A stretch of DNA of 64,000 nt from CAVTPD01 sp963736575 (GCA_963736575.1 CAVTPD010000001.1:1922001-1986000); one strand, 5' to 3'; shown: positions 34,513 to 43,940, counted from the stretch's first letter. Made by a program: numbers and translations. The notes: generated by a model from the sequence alone, not told the origin.

Positions 34513-35055
34513 ATGAGTAAAGTTATTTTAGATATGGCTATGTCAATAGATGGCATTGTGACGGACAAAAAAGGCAATTATTTATATCCAATAAAGAAAT
34601 TAAGGAATACACGGGAACTGAATGAATTAATTAAAAATTGTGGTTCTGTGGTTATGGACAAGCCTTGTTACGATATGGCGAAAGGAGATTTTACGGATTA
34701 CGAATATCAAGCACCAATATTTGTATATACCAAAGAAATACCGAAAAAAGTGGCTAAAGGAGAGAACGATAAACTCACATTTACATTCGTGTCAAGCAAT
34801 GTAAAAGAAACCATTACAAAGGCTAAAAAATCAGCGAAAAACAAAAATGTAATGATTGTTGGTTGGGTAGATATTGCACAAGAATCATTTAAAAAGAATC
34901 TTATTGACGAATTCATAATACGAATAATGCCCGTAATTGTTGGTAAAGGAGAAAAACTTTTGGAAAATCTTGGAGTAAAAGAAATTAACCTTGAGACAAT
35001 AGAGGCCAAAAAGAATCCTTCAAGAACTGATTTGAAATTTAAAATAACAAAATAG
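34513..35055 (+). CDS. Dihydrofolate reductase/RibD C-terminal family protein
   Basis: The 180-residue protein has the RibD-C/DHFR-like order: N-terminal 'VILDMAMSIDGIVTDKKG', a helix with 'CGSVVMDKPCYDMA', and the cofactor-side motif 'VMIVGWVDIAQESFKKNLIDEFIIRIMP' read as 'IVGWVDIAQ' then 'LIDEFIIRIMPVIVGKGEKL'. Members reduce pterin- or pyrimidine-like compounds with NADPH, but the substrate here is unknown. It is monocistronic. It lies between two imperfect direct repeats, the way gene cassettes do, in an otherwise decayed region. Confidence 0.85.
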   Translation: MSKVILDMAMSIDGIVTDKKGNYLYPIKKLRNTRELNELIKNCGSVVMDKPCYDMAKGDFTDYEYQAPIFVYTKEIPKKVAKGENDKLTFTFVSSNVKETITKAKKSAKNKNVMIVGWVDIAQESFKKNLIDEFIIRIMPVIVGKGEKLLENLGVKEINLETIEAKKNPSRTDLKFKITK

Positions 35056-35166
35056 ATTTCCGTTTGGAATGAATCTGAACGGAAAAGCCAGTTTCCAACA
35101 AAGTATATAAATTAAAGGGGGCGGTAGTAAATTCAAGCTTTTTGGCTCGTATCAAACTTTGTGCTT

Positions 35167-35216
35167 AACCGAAAATTTCGTGCTTCGTAATCGCCTACTT
35201 TTCATATACTAACCCA
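35167..35216 (+). repeat. Cassette-like direct repeat, right copy
   Basis: AACCGAAAATTTCGTGCTT...ACTTTTCATATAC matches the left copy (34361-34410) with 13 substitutions and no gaps. It is followed by GC-rich 'AACTCGTCCTCG' and a hairpin-like 'CGGACGAGA...TCTCGTCC' region (35232-35279). Confidence 0.6.
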
Positions 35217-35339
35217 ACTCGTCCTCGTTTGTAAGGGGGTCGGACGAGAGACGCGATTGTATCGCACTTTGTCTCGTCCTAAAATAACTTTACAGCTAAA
35301 CACATGTTACAAAACTGTTTCTAAATCTAGATAACTACC

Positions 35340-38246
35340 CTATCTAAAAACGGTTAACGCACCACTGGAAACAAAGTCTATATTATCTAAGCTTCCTTTA
35401 AAATCCAACACATAATAATAGGTACCGAAAGGTACTTTTATTCCATTTACACTTCCATCCCATGGTGATGTATATCCGGATTTATTTTGATAAATCAGTT
35501 CTCCCCATCGGTTATAGATGTTTACGTGCGTATCCGGAAAACGAGCAAGTCCTTCAATTTGCCAAGTTTCGTTTAAACCATCTCCATTAGGTGAAAAAGC
35601 GCTGGGTATATTTATTAGTTTATAATTATGCACCAAAACAAAGGCTTCTACTTTACAGGCATTATTACCAAAACCAGTTGTAACAATTGCCCGGTAATCG
35701 GTAGAAAACTCATCATTTTGTGGAATATAAAGCGGGTTTTGTACGTCTTGTACCAACGGATTCATATTAGAGTTTTGCAAATAATCTATTGGATCCCAGC
35801 TTATAGACGTCACCGAATCTCTTTCACCCGCATTTATAACCAAAGGCAACGGTATGGGTTTATCGGTTTCGTAAATTACGCTCAGTTCCTCTTCGGTAAA
35901 GAAAACCTCTGGACTTTCATAAATCATTACTTTTACCGTATCGTAGTCTACAGGGCAATACGGATTACTTACTTCCAACACATATTCCCCGCTTTCTTCT
36001 GGATTTTTCAGATTTAATGTTTGCTGGAAAGTAGGCATTAGTTCGTCATTGTAATACCATTTATAGGTTAAATCATTTCCCAAATAGCGTTCAGCATCTA
36101 GAAATAGCGGTCCGGAAGTTTCGCAGAGGGTGTCAGACTCGTAAGTGATGTCAGCACTTGCATAGCTATGTATAATCCAGTTGGTTTTAGCACGTGCGGT
36201 TTCTTTACCGTCTAAGCTTTGTATTTTAGCAAAAATAGCTTTTCCATTTTCCGCTACTGCACTAGATGGATTTGCAATAGCTTCGGTAAATTCAGGATCT
36301 CTATACCAGCTTACTGTAGAACTTATATTATTAGATACAAAGCTATTTAAGCCAACCAGATTATACCCTTCATAACTAAAAGGAACGCCCGGTATATTAG
36401 CGCAAAATGTTAAAACAGTATCTACCGCCATTAAAGAGCATAACGAAACCTGTAAGGTGTCAATCAAATAGCAGTCTTTTTGAGTAATTTTTAGAACGTA
36501 TTGTCCACTCTCTCTCACCACTGGATTTAGTAAAGAATCGTTGCTGGTAGTTAAGGCACCAAGCGGACCTTGCCAAAAGTATTCTGTATTGGCTGTAGTT
36601 GTGAAACCACCTAATACGGCTGTACTGTCTATACAATCAATTTTTAAATCTGACCCGGCACCACCTACCGGTTGTATACCCGATGTGGTTACAACTACAG
36701 AATCCCTTACAGAACAAAGGGTATCCAGTGTATTTAGATAATAAATGCCTTCAGTATTTACTCGGGCATTTAAGTTGGCGCTGTCTGGTTGGTAATCCGT
36801 TACTGGACCACTCCAATAATAGTTACCCGCAATATTTAAAGCCGTTACACCTTCTAGTGCAATGTAAGGATCTGAACACTCAATGTTTAAAGAATCACCG
36901 GCTTCCAGTTTGTCTACGTAAACAAGTAGTTCTTCCTCTCCCCTTTTAGGAAGTGTTATCTGGCAATCTTCGGCACCTAATAAAATAACACTTGGTTTGT
37001 AAATATTGGGGCTGGTGTATTTATAATTAATGCTGTCCGAAAATCGGTATCCCCCTGTATTAGAAAAATCTCCTAAATCCCAATAATACGATTGTATATC
37101 CTTTCCTTCTATCCGTATATTCAGTGAATCACCACCTATACAGAGGTAGTTATCTTTTATAATTAATTCCCCACTAGGGCCCTTAATCCGTATTGTTTTA
37201 CTTGTTGTATCTCTACAAAAACCTTGTCCGTTAGCGATTAAAACAATTTCATATACACCACCTTGTTCATAAACATGACTTACTTGCGCATCATTTGATT
37301 CGGAAATAGTTCCGTCACCAAAGTTCCATGTATAATTAGAAGCATATAAACCCGTGTTCTCCATAGAAAGCGCAAAGGTTCCTGCACATTTGGTAGTATC
37401 TCCCGCTATACTAAAATCTGCAATTGCTTGAACCAATTTTATATAGTCTTTTATTGCAACAGAATCTTTACAACCGGCATCATCTACCACTTTTAAAGAA
37501 ACGGTATATTTACCGGTATCTGGATAGGTGTGTGCGGCATTACGCCCATTAGATATTATTCCGTCTCCAAAACCCCAAGTATACTGGTTGTTGTTGTTTA
37601 TACGTGCCTCGCTCTGGTTAGTAATAGAAACAGCATACCTACCACAGACCAGCGTATCTTTGGAAGAGAATTTAACTTTCGGTTTATAGGCTTCTATATT
37701 GCTGGTAAACGTACTGGAACAGCCAAATTCATTGGTAACCGTTAAACTTACACCATAATTTATGTAAGACTTGTTGTGCTTAAAGTCATGGATAGCAAAC
37801 GTATCTGGTACTATTAAAGAAATTCCATCTCCAAAATCCCAGCTGCGTTCTACAATTTGTCCCGCATTGTTGGTTGTGGAAGAGTCTGTAAAAACAACGC
37901 TAAAATCATCTGAACAAAAAACATTTTTATCTACCGTAAAATAAGAGGTAGGTGATGTTACCATCACTGAATACGCTCTTGTTAGACGATGTGTACAACC
38001 TACTTTGTCTGTTATTTTTAACGACGTGTGAAAAACACCTGTATCCGGGTATTGATAAGTTATTTCCCCTGAAACTATTCCATTCGGATTTTCTATAGTT
38101 ATGGGTAACGAACCATCACCAAAATCCCATTCGTAACTAGAGATGTTTTCAGGATTGATACCTATTGGTGTAAAGTCAACTTCGTCATCTTTACATATTT
38201 GCGAAATTGGAGGGCCATAATCGGATTTTTCATTAATAACTACCAC
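35340..38246 (-). CDS. PKD-repeat adhesin, C-terminal part with gliding-associated T9SS domain
   Basis: This frame (968 codons) continues the protein begun at 40171. It has about four or five PKD beta domains ('YEWDFGDGS', 'NQYTWGFGDG', 'SNYTWNFGDG'), further Ig-like modules, and ends in a gliding-motility-associated type B sorting domain. That domain includes 'IPSAFSPNGDGLNETW', 'NIYNRWGELIY', 'PWDGSVNG' and 'GTYYYVLDF'. The frame opens at a GTG that overlaps the upstream stop by seven bases and has no signal peptide of its own. It therefore needs the upstream frame to be exported; see the slippery site at 38249-38255. Large PKD proteins of this type are T9SS-exported surface adhesins. Confidence 0.85.
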   Translation of the reverse strand: MVVINEKSDYGPPISQICKDDEVDFTPIGINPENISSYEWDFGDGSLPITIENPNGIVSGEITYQYPDTGVFHTSLKITDKVGCTHRLTRAYSVMVTSPTSYFTVDKNVFCSDDFSVVFTDSSTTNNAGQIVERSWDFGDGISLIVPDTFAIHDFKHNKSYINYGVSLTVTNEFGCSSTFTSNIEAYKPKVKFSSKDTLVCGRYAVSITNQSEARINNNNQYTWGFGDGIISNGRNAAHTYPDTGKYTVSLKVVDDAGCKDSVAIKDYIKLVQAIADFSIAGDTTKCAGTFALSMENTGLYASNYTWNFGDGTISESNDAQVSHVYEQGGVYEIVLIANGQGFCRDTTSKTIRIKGPSGELIIKDNYLCIGGDSLNIRIEGKDIQSYYWDLGDFSNTGGYRFSDSINYKYTSPNIYKPSVILLGAEDCQITLPKRGEEELLVYVDKLEAGDSLNIECSDPYIALEGVTALNIAGNYYWSGPVTDYQPDSANLNARVNTEGIYYLNTLDTLCSVRDSVVVTTSGIQPVGGAGSDLKIDCIDSTAVLGGFTTTANTEYFWQGPLGALTTSNDSLLNPVVRESGQYVLKITQKDCYLIDTLQVSLCSLMAVDTVLTFCANIPGVPFSYEGYNLVGLNSFVSNNISSTVSWYRDPEFTEAIANPSSAVAENGKAIFAKIQSLDGKETARAKTNWIIHSYASADITYESDTLCETSGPLFLDAERYLGNDLTYKWYYNDELMPTFQQTLNLKNPEESGEYVLEVSNPYCPVDYDTVKVMIYESPEVFFTEEELSVIYETDKPIPLPLVINAGERDSVTSISWDPIDYLQNSNMNPLVQDVQNPLYIPQNDEFSTDYRAIVTTGFGNNACKVEAFVLVHNYKLINIPSAFSPNGDGLNETWQIEGLARFPDTHVNIYNRWGELIYQNKSGYTSPWDGSVNGIKVPFGTYYYVLDFKGSLDNIDFVSSGALTVFR

Positions 38247-40171
38247 AGAAAATTTACGTTTAATGGGTTATTGGAAGGATCCAACGCTTCCATTGTAACT
38301 AGATATTCGGAAGTTGAAGTATCCTCTTCTGTAAATGTATATGAAATGGGGTTTGTATTTCCAGTGATTACATCGCCGTTAAAATCCCACGAGAGTACAG
38401 TAACCTTACTAGTGTCTTCAAATACAAATTTGTATTTATCGGTACACTTATTGGGTTTTGTTATTTTAATTGCACCAATATTACCGTTACCGGTAGTGTC
38501 GTTGCCGTTAGAAGTACAATATTCTTTTACTAAAATTTCTTTTGGGGCTGAAGTTGCCGAACAACCGTTCTCTGTAAGTACAGAAACCTGAACCGTATAA
38601 CTCCCTTCATTACTAAACTGGTAGGGTATTCTTGAAGAGGTTGAAGTAAAAGTGCCCCCATCACTAAAATTGTAATTATATTCTGTTACCCGCTCATCTG
38701 TTTCTACTAGTGCATTTACCTTAAACGGTACCGACTCACAAAACTGGGAAGCACTTAAATTAATCGATACACTGGGTTCTTTAATTTCAATTGCTGTTAA
38801 GGATACCGAAGAAGAACAGCCTTCTATATTATACCCCGTAAGTGTAACATCATACGTTCCGTAAGAATTAAAAGAATGTAATACAGAATCTGTTGAATTG
38901 AGCTGACGTATTGGAGTAGCATCTTTAAAATCCCATTCGTATCGTATTGCCCCCGAACTGTTATTAGAAAACCCTACTTCTACTGGCAGTTTACAAGCAA
39001 GGGTTACATCTGCATTAAAATCTACTGTTGGGGAAGGAACAACTTCTAGCGATTTGGTAAGCGTATCACTAAAACAGTTAGAAAATGAATTGTAGGCCAC
39101 AAAAAGCACCTTCCAATTGCCCGGTGTGTTAAAACTATGCGTAGCCTCTAAACCCGTTTGTTCGGTATTATCGTCTTCAAATAGCCAAGTTCCAGTATTT
39201 GTTAACCCAGAAGCATCTTCTTCGGCCTCTAAAAAAAGCTCTTCTCCTTGACATACAGATGCTGGTAAAGTAAAATTTGTTACGGGTATACCAATAGAAA
39301 CCCTTTGATTGGCATCTGTAACTACTGTATTAGAACATGTCCCTTCATTACTTTGGGCGGTAAGGCTTACACCATACGTTCCAGAACTGTTATAGGTATG
39401 CGTAACAGTGGTGTCATTAGTGGTAAGTACTTCTCCATTTCCAAAATCCCATACAAAGATATAATCATCACTTCTGTTGGAATTATTTGTAAAGGTAACC
39501 GTATGCGGTAAAGAGCAACTGTTGTTGTTGGTTACCGATAAAACAGGCTCAATCTCTTGATAAACTCTTATAGAATCTCTTTTAGTTATAGAAGAACGAC
39601 AACCATTTTCATCGGTAACAATTAATGTGGGGGAATATTTTTTTAAACCTGAATAAGAATGTGATGTTGGTGTACTGTTGGTAAAGTTGTCTTTTTGGCC
39701 ATCGTTATAATCCCACTCCCAATTTTTTATATCACTACCATAAGTGGTGGTATTATCCGTAAATACAACTTCATGCGGGGAGCAACCTACAACACCATCT
39801 ATGTTAAAATCTGCCACTGGCGGTTCAAACACATTAATAACCACACGGCTAGAATCTGCATTGCCTAAAGCATCTTTAACCAATAACTGAACGCTATAAC
39901 TACCTGTTTCCAGAAAGTTTTTATACGCTTGAGTACCCTCACTTATACCTAAATTTTGACCTGTATTTAGATTTTTGAACTTCCATTGATATTCCGTGAT
40001 AGCACCACTTGAGGCAGAGCCATCGAAATTTACAGAGCGGCTACCGCAGGAATCGCCCGGTGTAAAATTCGTGAAACTAGAGTTTACTTGTGCCGTAATC
40101 GGAAAAGCTGTTAAAGCCAGAAAAAGAATCAGAAAAAGCGCTTTACCGGTGTTTTCTTTAAATTTCAACAC
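38240..40171 (-). CDS. PKD-repeat adhesin, N-terminal part
   Basis: A 643-residue frame starting with a signal peptide (ALFLILFLALTAFPITAQ) followed by about six PKD-type domains ('EYQWKFKNL', 'NWEWDYNDG', 'FVWDFGNGE', 'RYEWDFKDA'). It ends abruptly with 'PLNVNFLW' and TAG in the middle of a PKD domain. Slipping back one base at A-AAT-TTT continues smoothly into the 35340-38246 frame, giving about 1610 residues with a signal peptide and a T9SS sorting domain. Without that shift the product would be exported to the periplasm only. Confidence 0.85.
   Translation of the reverse strand: MLKFKENTGKALFLILFLALTAFPITAQVNSSFTNFTPGDSCGSRSVNFDGSASSGAITEYQWKFKNLNTGQNLGISEGTQAYKNFLETGSYSVQLLVKDALGNADSSRVVINVFEPPVADFNIDGVVGCSPHEVVFTDNTTTYGSDIKNWEWDYNDGQKDNFTNSTPTSHSYSGLKKYSPTLIVTDENGCRSSITKRDSIRVYQEIEPVLSVTNNNSCSLPHTVTFTNNSNRSDDYIFVWDFGNGEVLTTNDTTVTHTYNSSGTYGVSLTAQSNEGTCSNTVVTDANQRVSIGIPVTNFTLPASVCQGEELFLEAEEDASGLTNTGTWLFEDDNTEQTGLEATHSFNTPGNWKVLFVAYNSFSNCFSDTLTKSLEVVPSPTVDFNADVTLACKLPVEVGFSNNSSGAIRYEWDFKDATPIRQLNSTDSVLHSFNSYGTYDVTLTGYNIEGCSSSVSLTAIEIKEPSVSINLSASQFCESVPFKVNALVETDERVTEYNYNFSDGGTFTSTSSRIPYQFSNEGSYTVQVSVLTENGCSATSAPKEILVKEYCTSNGNDTTGNGNIGAIKITKPNKCTDKYKFVFEDTSKVTVLSWDFNGDVITGNTNPISYTFTEEDTSTSEYLVTMEALDPSNNPLNVNFLW
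38249..38255 (-). other. Slippery heptamer A-AAT-TTT at the adhesin frame break
   Basis: On the minus strand the zero-frame codons GTA-AAT-TTT form a canonical X-XXY-YYZ heptamer, nine bases before the TAG stop. A -1 slip there enters exactly the frame of the C-terminal half. A GTAAAG/CTTTAC stem (about 38171-38195) lies roughly 55 bases downstream, too far for a typical stimulator. A one-base loss from the A or T run is the simpler alternative. Confidence 0.5.
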
Positions 40172-40535
40172 GATAATAAATTTTATTAATAATATAACTT
40201 ATTCCAAGCCCTAACTTCCTATTTGAAAGATGGTTAGATTGGCTGAATAATGCTGCTATATTACACCTTTTTATTATTCCATAACAGAAGCGGATGAAAT
40301 CTTTACAATTTATTTAAAAAGTTCCTTAAAATGCTTTAAATCCGTTATTTATAGAATAGTGGATACTTTTGAATGAAGTAAAAAAGTTCATATGTAAAGA
40401 GCATCTATTCTTAAGGAATCGATATTATTGTTTAACCACTAGTCGTTTTCTAGTAAAAACTAAATTTAAAAAAAACGGGGACTCTTTTATAAGAATCCCC
40501 GTTTATGTCTTTATAGTACAACTAATAATATTCTC
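40172..40535. other. Intergenic region, 364 bases
   Basis: AT-rich leader of the PKD adhesin gene on the right part of its 5' side, with no confident -7/-33 pair, plus the terminator of the GH8 gene at 40473-40504. No gene seen. Confidence 0.5.
40473..40504 (-). terminator. Terminator of the GH8 gene
   Basis: AAACGGGGA...TCCCCGTTT with an inner TCTT/AAGA pair forms a strong stem, followed on the minus strand by a T-run. It lies 32 bases after the GH8 stop. Confidence 0.85.
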
Positions 40536-42086
40536 TTAATCCACTTTTAATAATCTAATGTGTTTCTCCCCTGAATTTAGGTAAAGGGTTAAGTTGTATA
40601 TCCCTGCATCAAAAGAAGTTTCAAGAGTACCATTCGTAGTTCCGGTTTGTATTATTCTACCACTAACGTCCGTAAAGGTATATTTTACTGCTTTTTCAAG
40701 GCCTTCAATGGTTAAAGTAGTACTAAACGGATTAGGATAAGTAACAATAGAATCCCACTCGTAATCGCCAATAGCGGAAACACCACCATTGTCAGTCCCC
40801 CCACTATCACCACCATTCGTTTCACCGTCTCCGCCATCAGTATTGCCATTATCACCGCCATTCGTTTCACCGTCTCCGCCATTAGTATTGTCACCGTCTT
40901 TTATTTCAGGTGACCAGAAATTACCGGTTAACATAAATAGCGTTATAGTTCTAATGGTTGCATTAAAGTAGGTTTCGTTATTACCAATATTAACTACAGC
41001 GGTATAACAGCTGTTTAAGTGGTTTTGGTAATTAGAATTAGACCCCATAACAGCTAAAGCATAAGTAGAAAATGTACCATTAGCCCATTCCCCTACTGAA
41101 GGATTTGCGGCATTCATTGGTAATGGACCTCTTAAATTATAAGCATATCCGTTGGACCATGCAGACATTTTTTCACAAATATCGGAAGCGGTTGTTGCTG
41201 TGTTTTTACCATTCCATAAAACATCGGTTGCCATTCTCCATGGATTCCTACAAGCATCATAGCCATAATGATAGGGTTTATTATTACAAGTACTAGGAGC
41301 TCCATTATTGTCTGCCCAATCACTAACTAAACCGGTTGTACTATTTCTGTTTTTTAATAGAAAACTGTTGGAAGTAGTTACCGTACTGTTCCAAAAAGCA
41401 GCTTGATTACTTTCTAACTTTGAAAATTCTCTATAATACGCTGGCGAAAAATAACTTGGGTTTCTACATGAGTTATCAAATCCCCAAGCATCTCCATTTA
41501 CCGTTTGATAAGAAGAAGGATGAATTTCATGCTGACGAATTTTAGAAATTAACGTTTTTGCTTCGTTTTCATAATTGTAAGGAGATGTAGCAGTTGGCCA
41601 TTGTACTTCAGCAATTATTAATGCCATGGCAGCATCTAATTCTGCATCTGTTGCACCATTATAACCCACTGTATTGGTACAACTACTCAATTTCCAATTC
41701 ATTACTCCATTACCGTTCGTATTGTTTAGGTAGAATTTCCATAAAGCATCAAAGGTTGTTTTATCTGCTGCGTAGGCAGACAATAACATACCGTATGCTA
41801 TACCTTCGGATACTGTTGAGGAATTGTCATCAAATAAAACACGTTTGCTACCGTCGTTACAGTCACTTACATACTTGTTTTTCCATGAATTGTAGGCTTC
41901 TGCTGCTTTTTGAGCTTGCTTATAGGTGCCGCTAGTGGGTAAATTGGTTGGTATTATCCCGTATTCGTAAGAGGTATTACTACCAAAAGGAATTGTTGCA
42001 CCGGAAGGTGTATTGATTTGTGCAACTGTAAATTGAGTAATAAACAAAGCCATTATAAACGGCAAAAATCTTTTTATTGAAATCAT
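40536..42086 (-). CDS. Glycoside hydrolase family 8 enzyme with T9SS sorting domain
   Basis: The 516-residue secreted protein has a signal peptide (FLPFIMALFITQFTVAQ) and a GH8 (alpha/alpha)6 catalytic domain at about 25-390. The proton-donor motif is 'STVSEGIAYGMLL' near residue 75, then 'GATDAELDAAMAL' near 140. A Gly/Asp/Asn/Thr-rich linker (about 395-440) contains two 15-residue repeats. A type A T9SS sorting domain starts 'TYPNPFSTTLTIEG'. GH8 enzymes cleave beta-1,4 glucans, chitosan, xylan or lichenan; the substrate is not clear here. It is monocistronic with its own terminator. Confidence 0.9.
   Translation of the reverse strand: MISIKRFLPFIMALFITQFTVAQINTPSGATIPFGSNTSYEYGIIPTNLPTSGTYKQAQKAAEAYNSWKNKYVSDCNDGSKRVLFDDNSSTVSEGIAYGMLLSAYAADKTTFDALWKFYLNNTNGNGVMNWKLSSCTNTVGYNGATDAELDAAMALIIAEVQWPTATSPYNYENEAKTLISKIRQHEIHPSSYQTVNGDAWGFDNSCRNPSYFSPAYYREFSKLESNQAAFWNSTVTTSNSFLLKNRNSTTGLVSDWADNNGAPSTCNNKPYHYGYDACRNPWRMATDVLWNGKNTATTASDICEKMSAWSNGYAYNLRGPLPMNAANPSVGEWANGTFSTYALAVMGSNSNYQNHLNSCYTAVVNIGNNETYFNATIRTITLFMLTGNFWSPEIKDGDNTNGGDGETNGGDNGNTDGGDGETNGGDSGGTDNGGVSAIGDYEWDSIVTYPNPFSTTLTIEGLEKAVKYTFTDVSGRIIQTGTTNGTLETSFDAGIYNLTLYLNSGEKHIRLLKVD
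40803..40892. repeat. Tandem repeat in the GH8 linker (2 x 45 bp)
   Basis: Two 45-bp units differing at a few positions encode the GGDGETNGGD-type 15-residue repeats of the linker. It is an in-frame coding minisatellite likely to vary in copy number. Confidence 0.8.
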
Positions 42087-42215
42087 CTATTATAATTTTT
42101 TTGAGTGGTCAAGTACTAGGTTAATACCATAGACCAATGTTATGTAACCTACATAATACCATTATTAGTAGAATAAAACGATAGTCTAAACCATTTTGTG
42201 AATAAATAAACCTAA

Positions 42216-42698
42216 CTAAAAAGTTAATTTTAATCGTTCAACAATATCTAGAACAGCAGGACAAACAAGCGTATTTTGTTCTGTTAGATTTAGAATTTGA
42301 TGAATCTTTCTACGGTCGGTATGTGGGTATTCTCTGCAAGCATTAGGCCTACTTTCATACACCATGCAGTAATTGTCTGGAGCTAAAAATGGACAAGGGG
42401 CTTCGTTTAAGACATAATCACCTTCGTTGTCTAAATGCAGGTATTGCTCTATAAAAAGATGTGGTTTTGTTTTTAAGGATTTGGCCAGACGTTCAATATC
42501 GGTCATTCTAAAAATAGGACTTGTAGTTTTACAACAATTGGCACATTCTAAACAATCTATTTCTTCAAATACTTCTTCGTGTAAGGAATGAAAACGTTGA
42601 TCCAAGTCTTTGGGGCGCTTCTTTTTCAGCTTAGATAAAAACTCTTTGTTTTCTTTATGCAGACCGCTGGCTTGCTGTTTGAATGCTTCTAAATCCAT
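42216..42698 (-). CDS. YkgJ-family cysteine cluster protein
   Basis: The 160-residue cytoplasmic protein has two Cys clusters, 'CLECANCC' near residue 50 and 'CPFLAPDNYC...RPNACREYPH' near 100-125. They define the YkgJ/UPF0153 family, thought to bind zinc or an Fe-S cluster; function is unknown. It is divergent from leuB, with about 110 bases between them. A Lys/Arg-rich N-terminus ('KLKKKRPKDLDQRFHSL') precedes the cluster. Confidence 0.88.
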   Translation of the reverse strand: MDLEAFKQQASGLHKENKEFLSKLKKKRPKDLDQRFHSLHEEVFEEIDCLECANCCKTTSPIFRMTDIERLAKSLKTKPHLFIEQYLHLDNEGDYVLNEAPCPFLAPDNYCMVYESRPNACREYPHTDRRKIHQILNLTEQNTLVCPAVLDIVERLKLTF

Positions 42699-42782
42699 GA
42701 ATCACAAAGTTACTGTATTTCTTCTACTACCGAAATTTTGGATTCTATTCTAAGATTATTAAGCGAACTCTTAAAATTTCTA

Positions 42783-42790
42783 TATTTTTG
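42783..42790 (+). promoter_or_regulatory. -7 promoter element of leuB
   Basis: TATTTTTG matches TAnnTTTG and lies 21 bases before the leuB start. The -33 region has no clear TTG. Confidence 0.4.
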
Positions 42791-42811
42791 CCGTCGGTTA
42801 AAATTTGAAAG

Positions 42812-43879
42812 ATGGATAAGAAGATTGCATACTTACCGGGTGACGGTATTGGACCTGAAGTAGCAGCACAGGGAAAGAAAGCCTTAGAAGCTGTTGCCAA
42901 AAAATTTGGTCATACATTTACATTTGAAGAAGCACTAGTTGGTGCTATTGCTATAGATGAAACCGGTGATCCTTACCCGGCAGCTACGCATGAAGTTTGT
43001 TTAAACTCAGACGCTGTTCTTTTTGGGGCTATAGGTCATCCTAAATACGATAACGATCCTACCTCTCCTGTTCGTCCGGAAGAAGGTTTATTAAGAATGC
43101 GTAAGCAATTGGGCTTGTTCTGTAACATCCGTCCGGTGAAAGCGTACAGCAACTTATTAGATAAAGCGCCACTTAAAAACGATCGTTTAGTTGGTGCCGA
43201 TATGGTTACGTTCCGTGAATTAACTTCAGGTTTGTATTTCGGTTCTCCGCGTGGTAGATCAGAAGACGGTAAATCGGCGTTCGAAACGTGTACTTATACT
43301 ACCGAAGAAATCCTTAGAATAACTAAGTTGGCTTTTGAAGCGGCTAAAAACAGAAGAAACAAAGTTACTTTAGTTGATAAAGCAAACGTTTTGGTTACCT
43401 CTAGACTTTGGAGAGAAGTAGTCACTAAATTCCATAAAGAAAACTACCCCGAAGTAGAATTAGACTTCTTGTTTGTAGACAACGCTGCCATGCAAATGGT
43501 ATTAAACCCAACGCAGTTTGACGTTATTTTAACCGAAAACTTATTTGGTGATATTATTTCGGATGTATCTTCTGTAATTGCAGGTTCATTAGGTTTATTA
43601 GCCTCTGCTTCTATTGGCGGTAACGTTGGTTTATACGAACCTATCCACGGTTCTTACCCACAAGCAGCGGGCAAAGATATAGCTAACCCAATGGCGGCTA
43701 TTCTTTCTGCAGCAATGTTGTTAGAAACTTCTTTTGGATTAGTAGACGAAGCCAAAGCCATTACAGATGCTATTGACAGATGTATGGAAGAAGGTTTTGT
43801 AACGGTTGACATTAACCCAGACAAAAACATTGGTACCGAAGAATTAGGGAACAAAGTGGTTGAGTTTATCTTAGGATAA
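42812..43879 (+). CDS. leuB: 3-isopropylmalate dehydrogenase
   Basis: LeuB oxidatively decarboxylates 3-isopropylmalate in leucine synthesis. The 355-residue protein begins with 'IAYLPGDGIGPEV' and carries 'LLRMRKQLGLFCNIRPV', 'RELTSGLYFG', the metal-binding 'NLFGDIISDVSSVIAGSLG' and 'EPIHGSYPQAAGKDIANP', all typical. No leuA, leuC or leuD is in the window, so the gene stands apart from the usual operon; it is followed by its own terminator. Confidence 0.95.
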   Translation: MDKKIAYLPGDGIGPEVAAQGKKALEAVAKKFGHTFTFEEALVGAIAIDETGDPYPAATHEVCLNSDAVLFGAIGHPKYDNDPTSPVRPEEGLLRMRKQLGLFCNIRPVKAYSNLLDKAPLKNDRLVGADMVTFRELTSGLYFGSPRGRSEDGKSAFETCTYTTEEILRITKLAFEAAKNRRNKVTLVDKANVLVTSRLWREVVTKFHKENYPEVELDFLFVDNAAMQMVLNPTQFDVILTENLFGDIISDVSSVIAGSLGLLASASIGGNVGLYEPIHGSYPQAAGKDIANPMAAILSAAMLLETSFGLVDEAKAITDAIDRCMEEGFVTVDINPDKNIGTEELGNKVVEFILG

Positions 43880-43908
43880 TCTTTTACAAGATACAATTTA
43901 TACAGAAA

Positions 43909-43940
43909 GGCGATTCGGATTGAATCGCCTCTGTTTTTTT
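43909..43940 (+). terminator. Terminator of leuB
   Basis: GGCGATTC-GGATT-GAATCGCC followed by CTGTTTTTTT, a perfect eight-base stem, 30 bases after the stop codon. Confidence 0.85.

Noticed and set aside
38171..38195. GTAAAG/CTTTAC stem as a stimulator for -1 frameshifting
   Set aside because: It is about 55 bases from the heptamer, beyond usual spacing, and has only six base pairs.
40712..40894. Overlapping frames inside the GH8 linker repeat on both strands, and the idea of a CRISPR-like array
   Set aside because: They are alternate frames of the 45-bp coding tandem repeat; there are only two units with no spacers.
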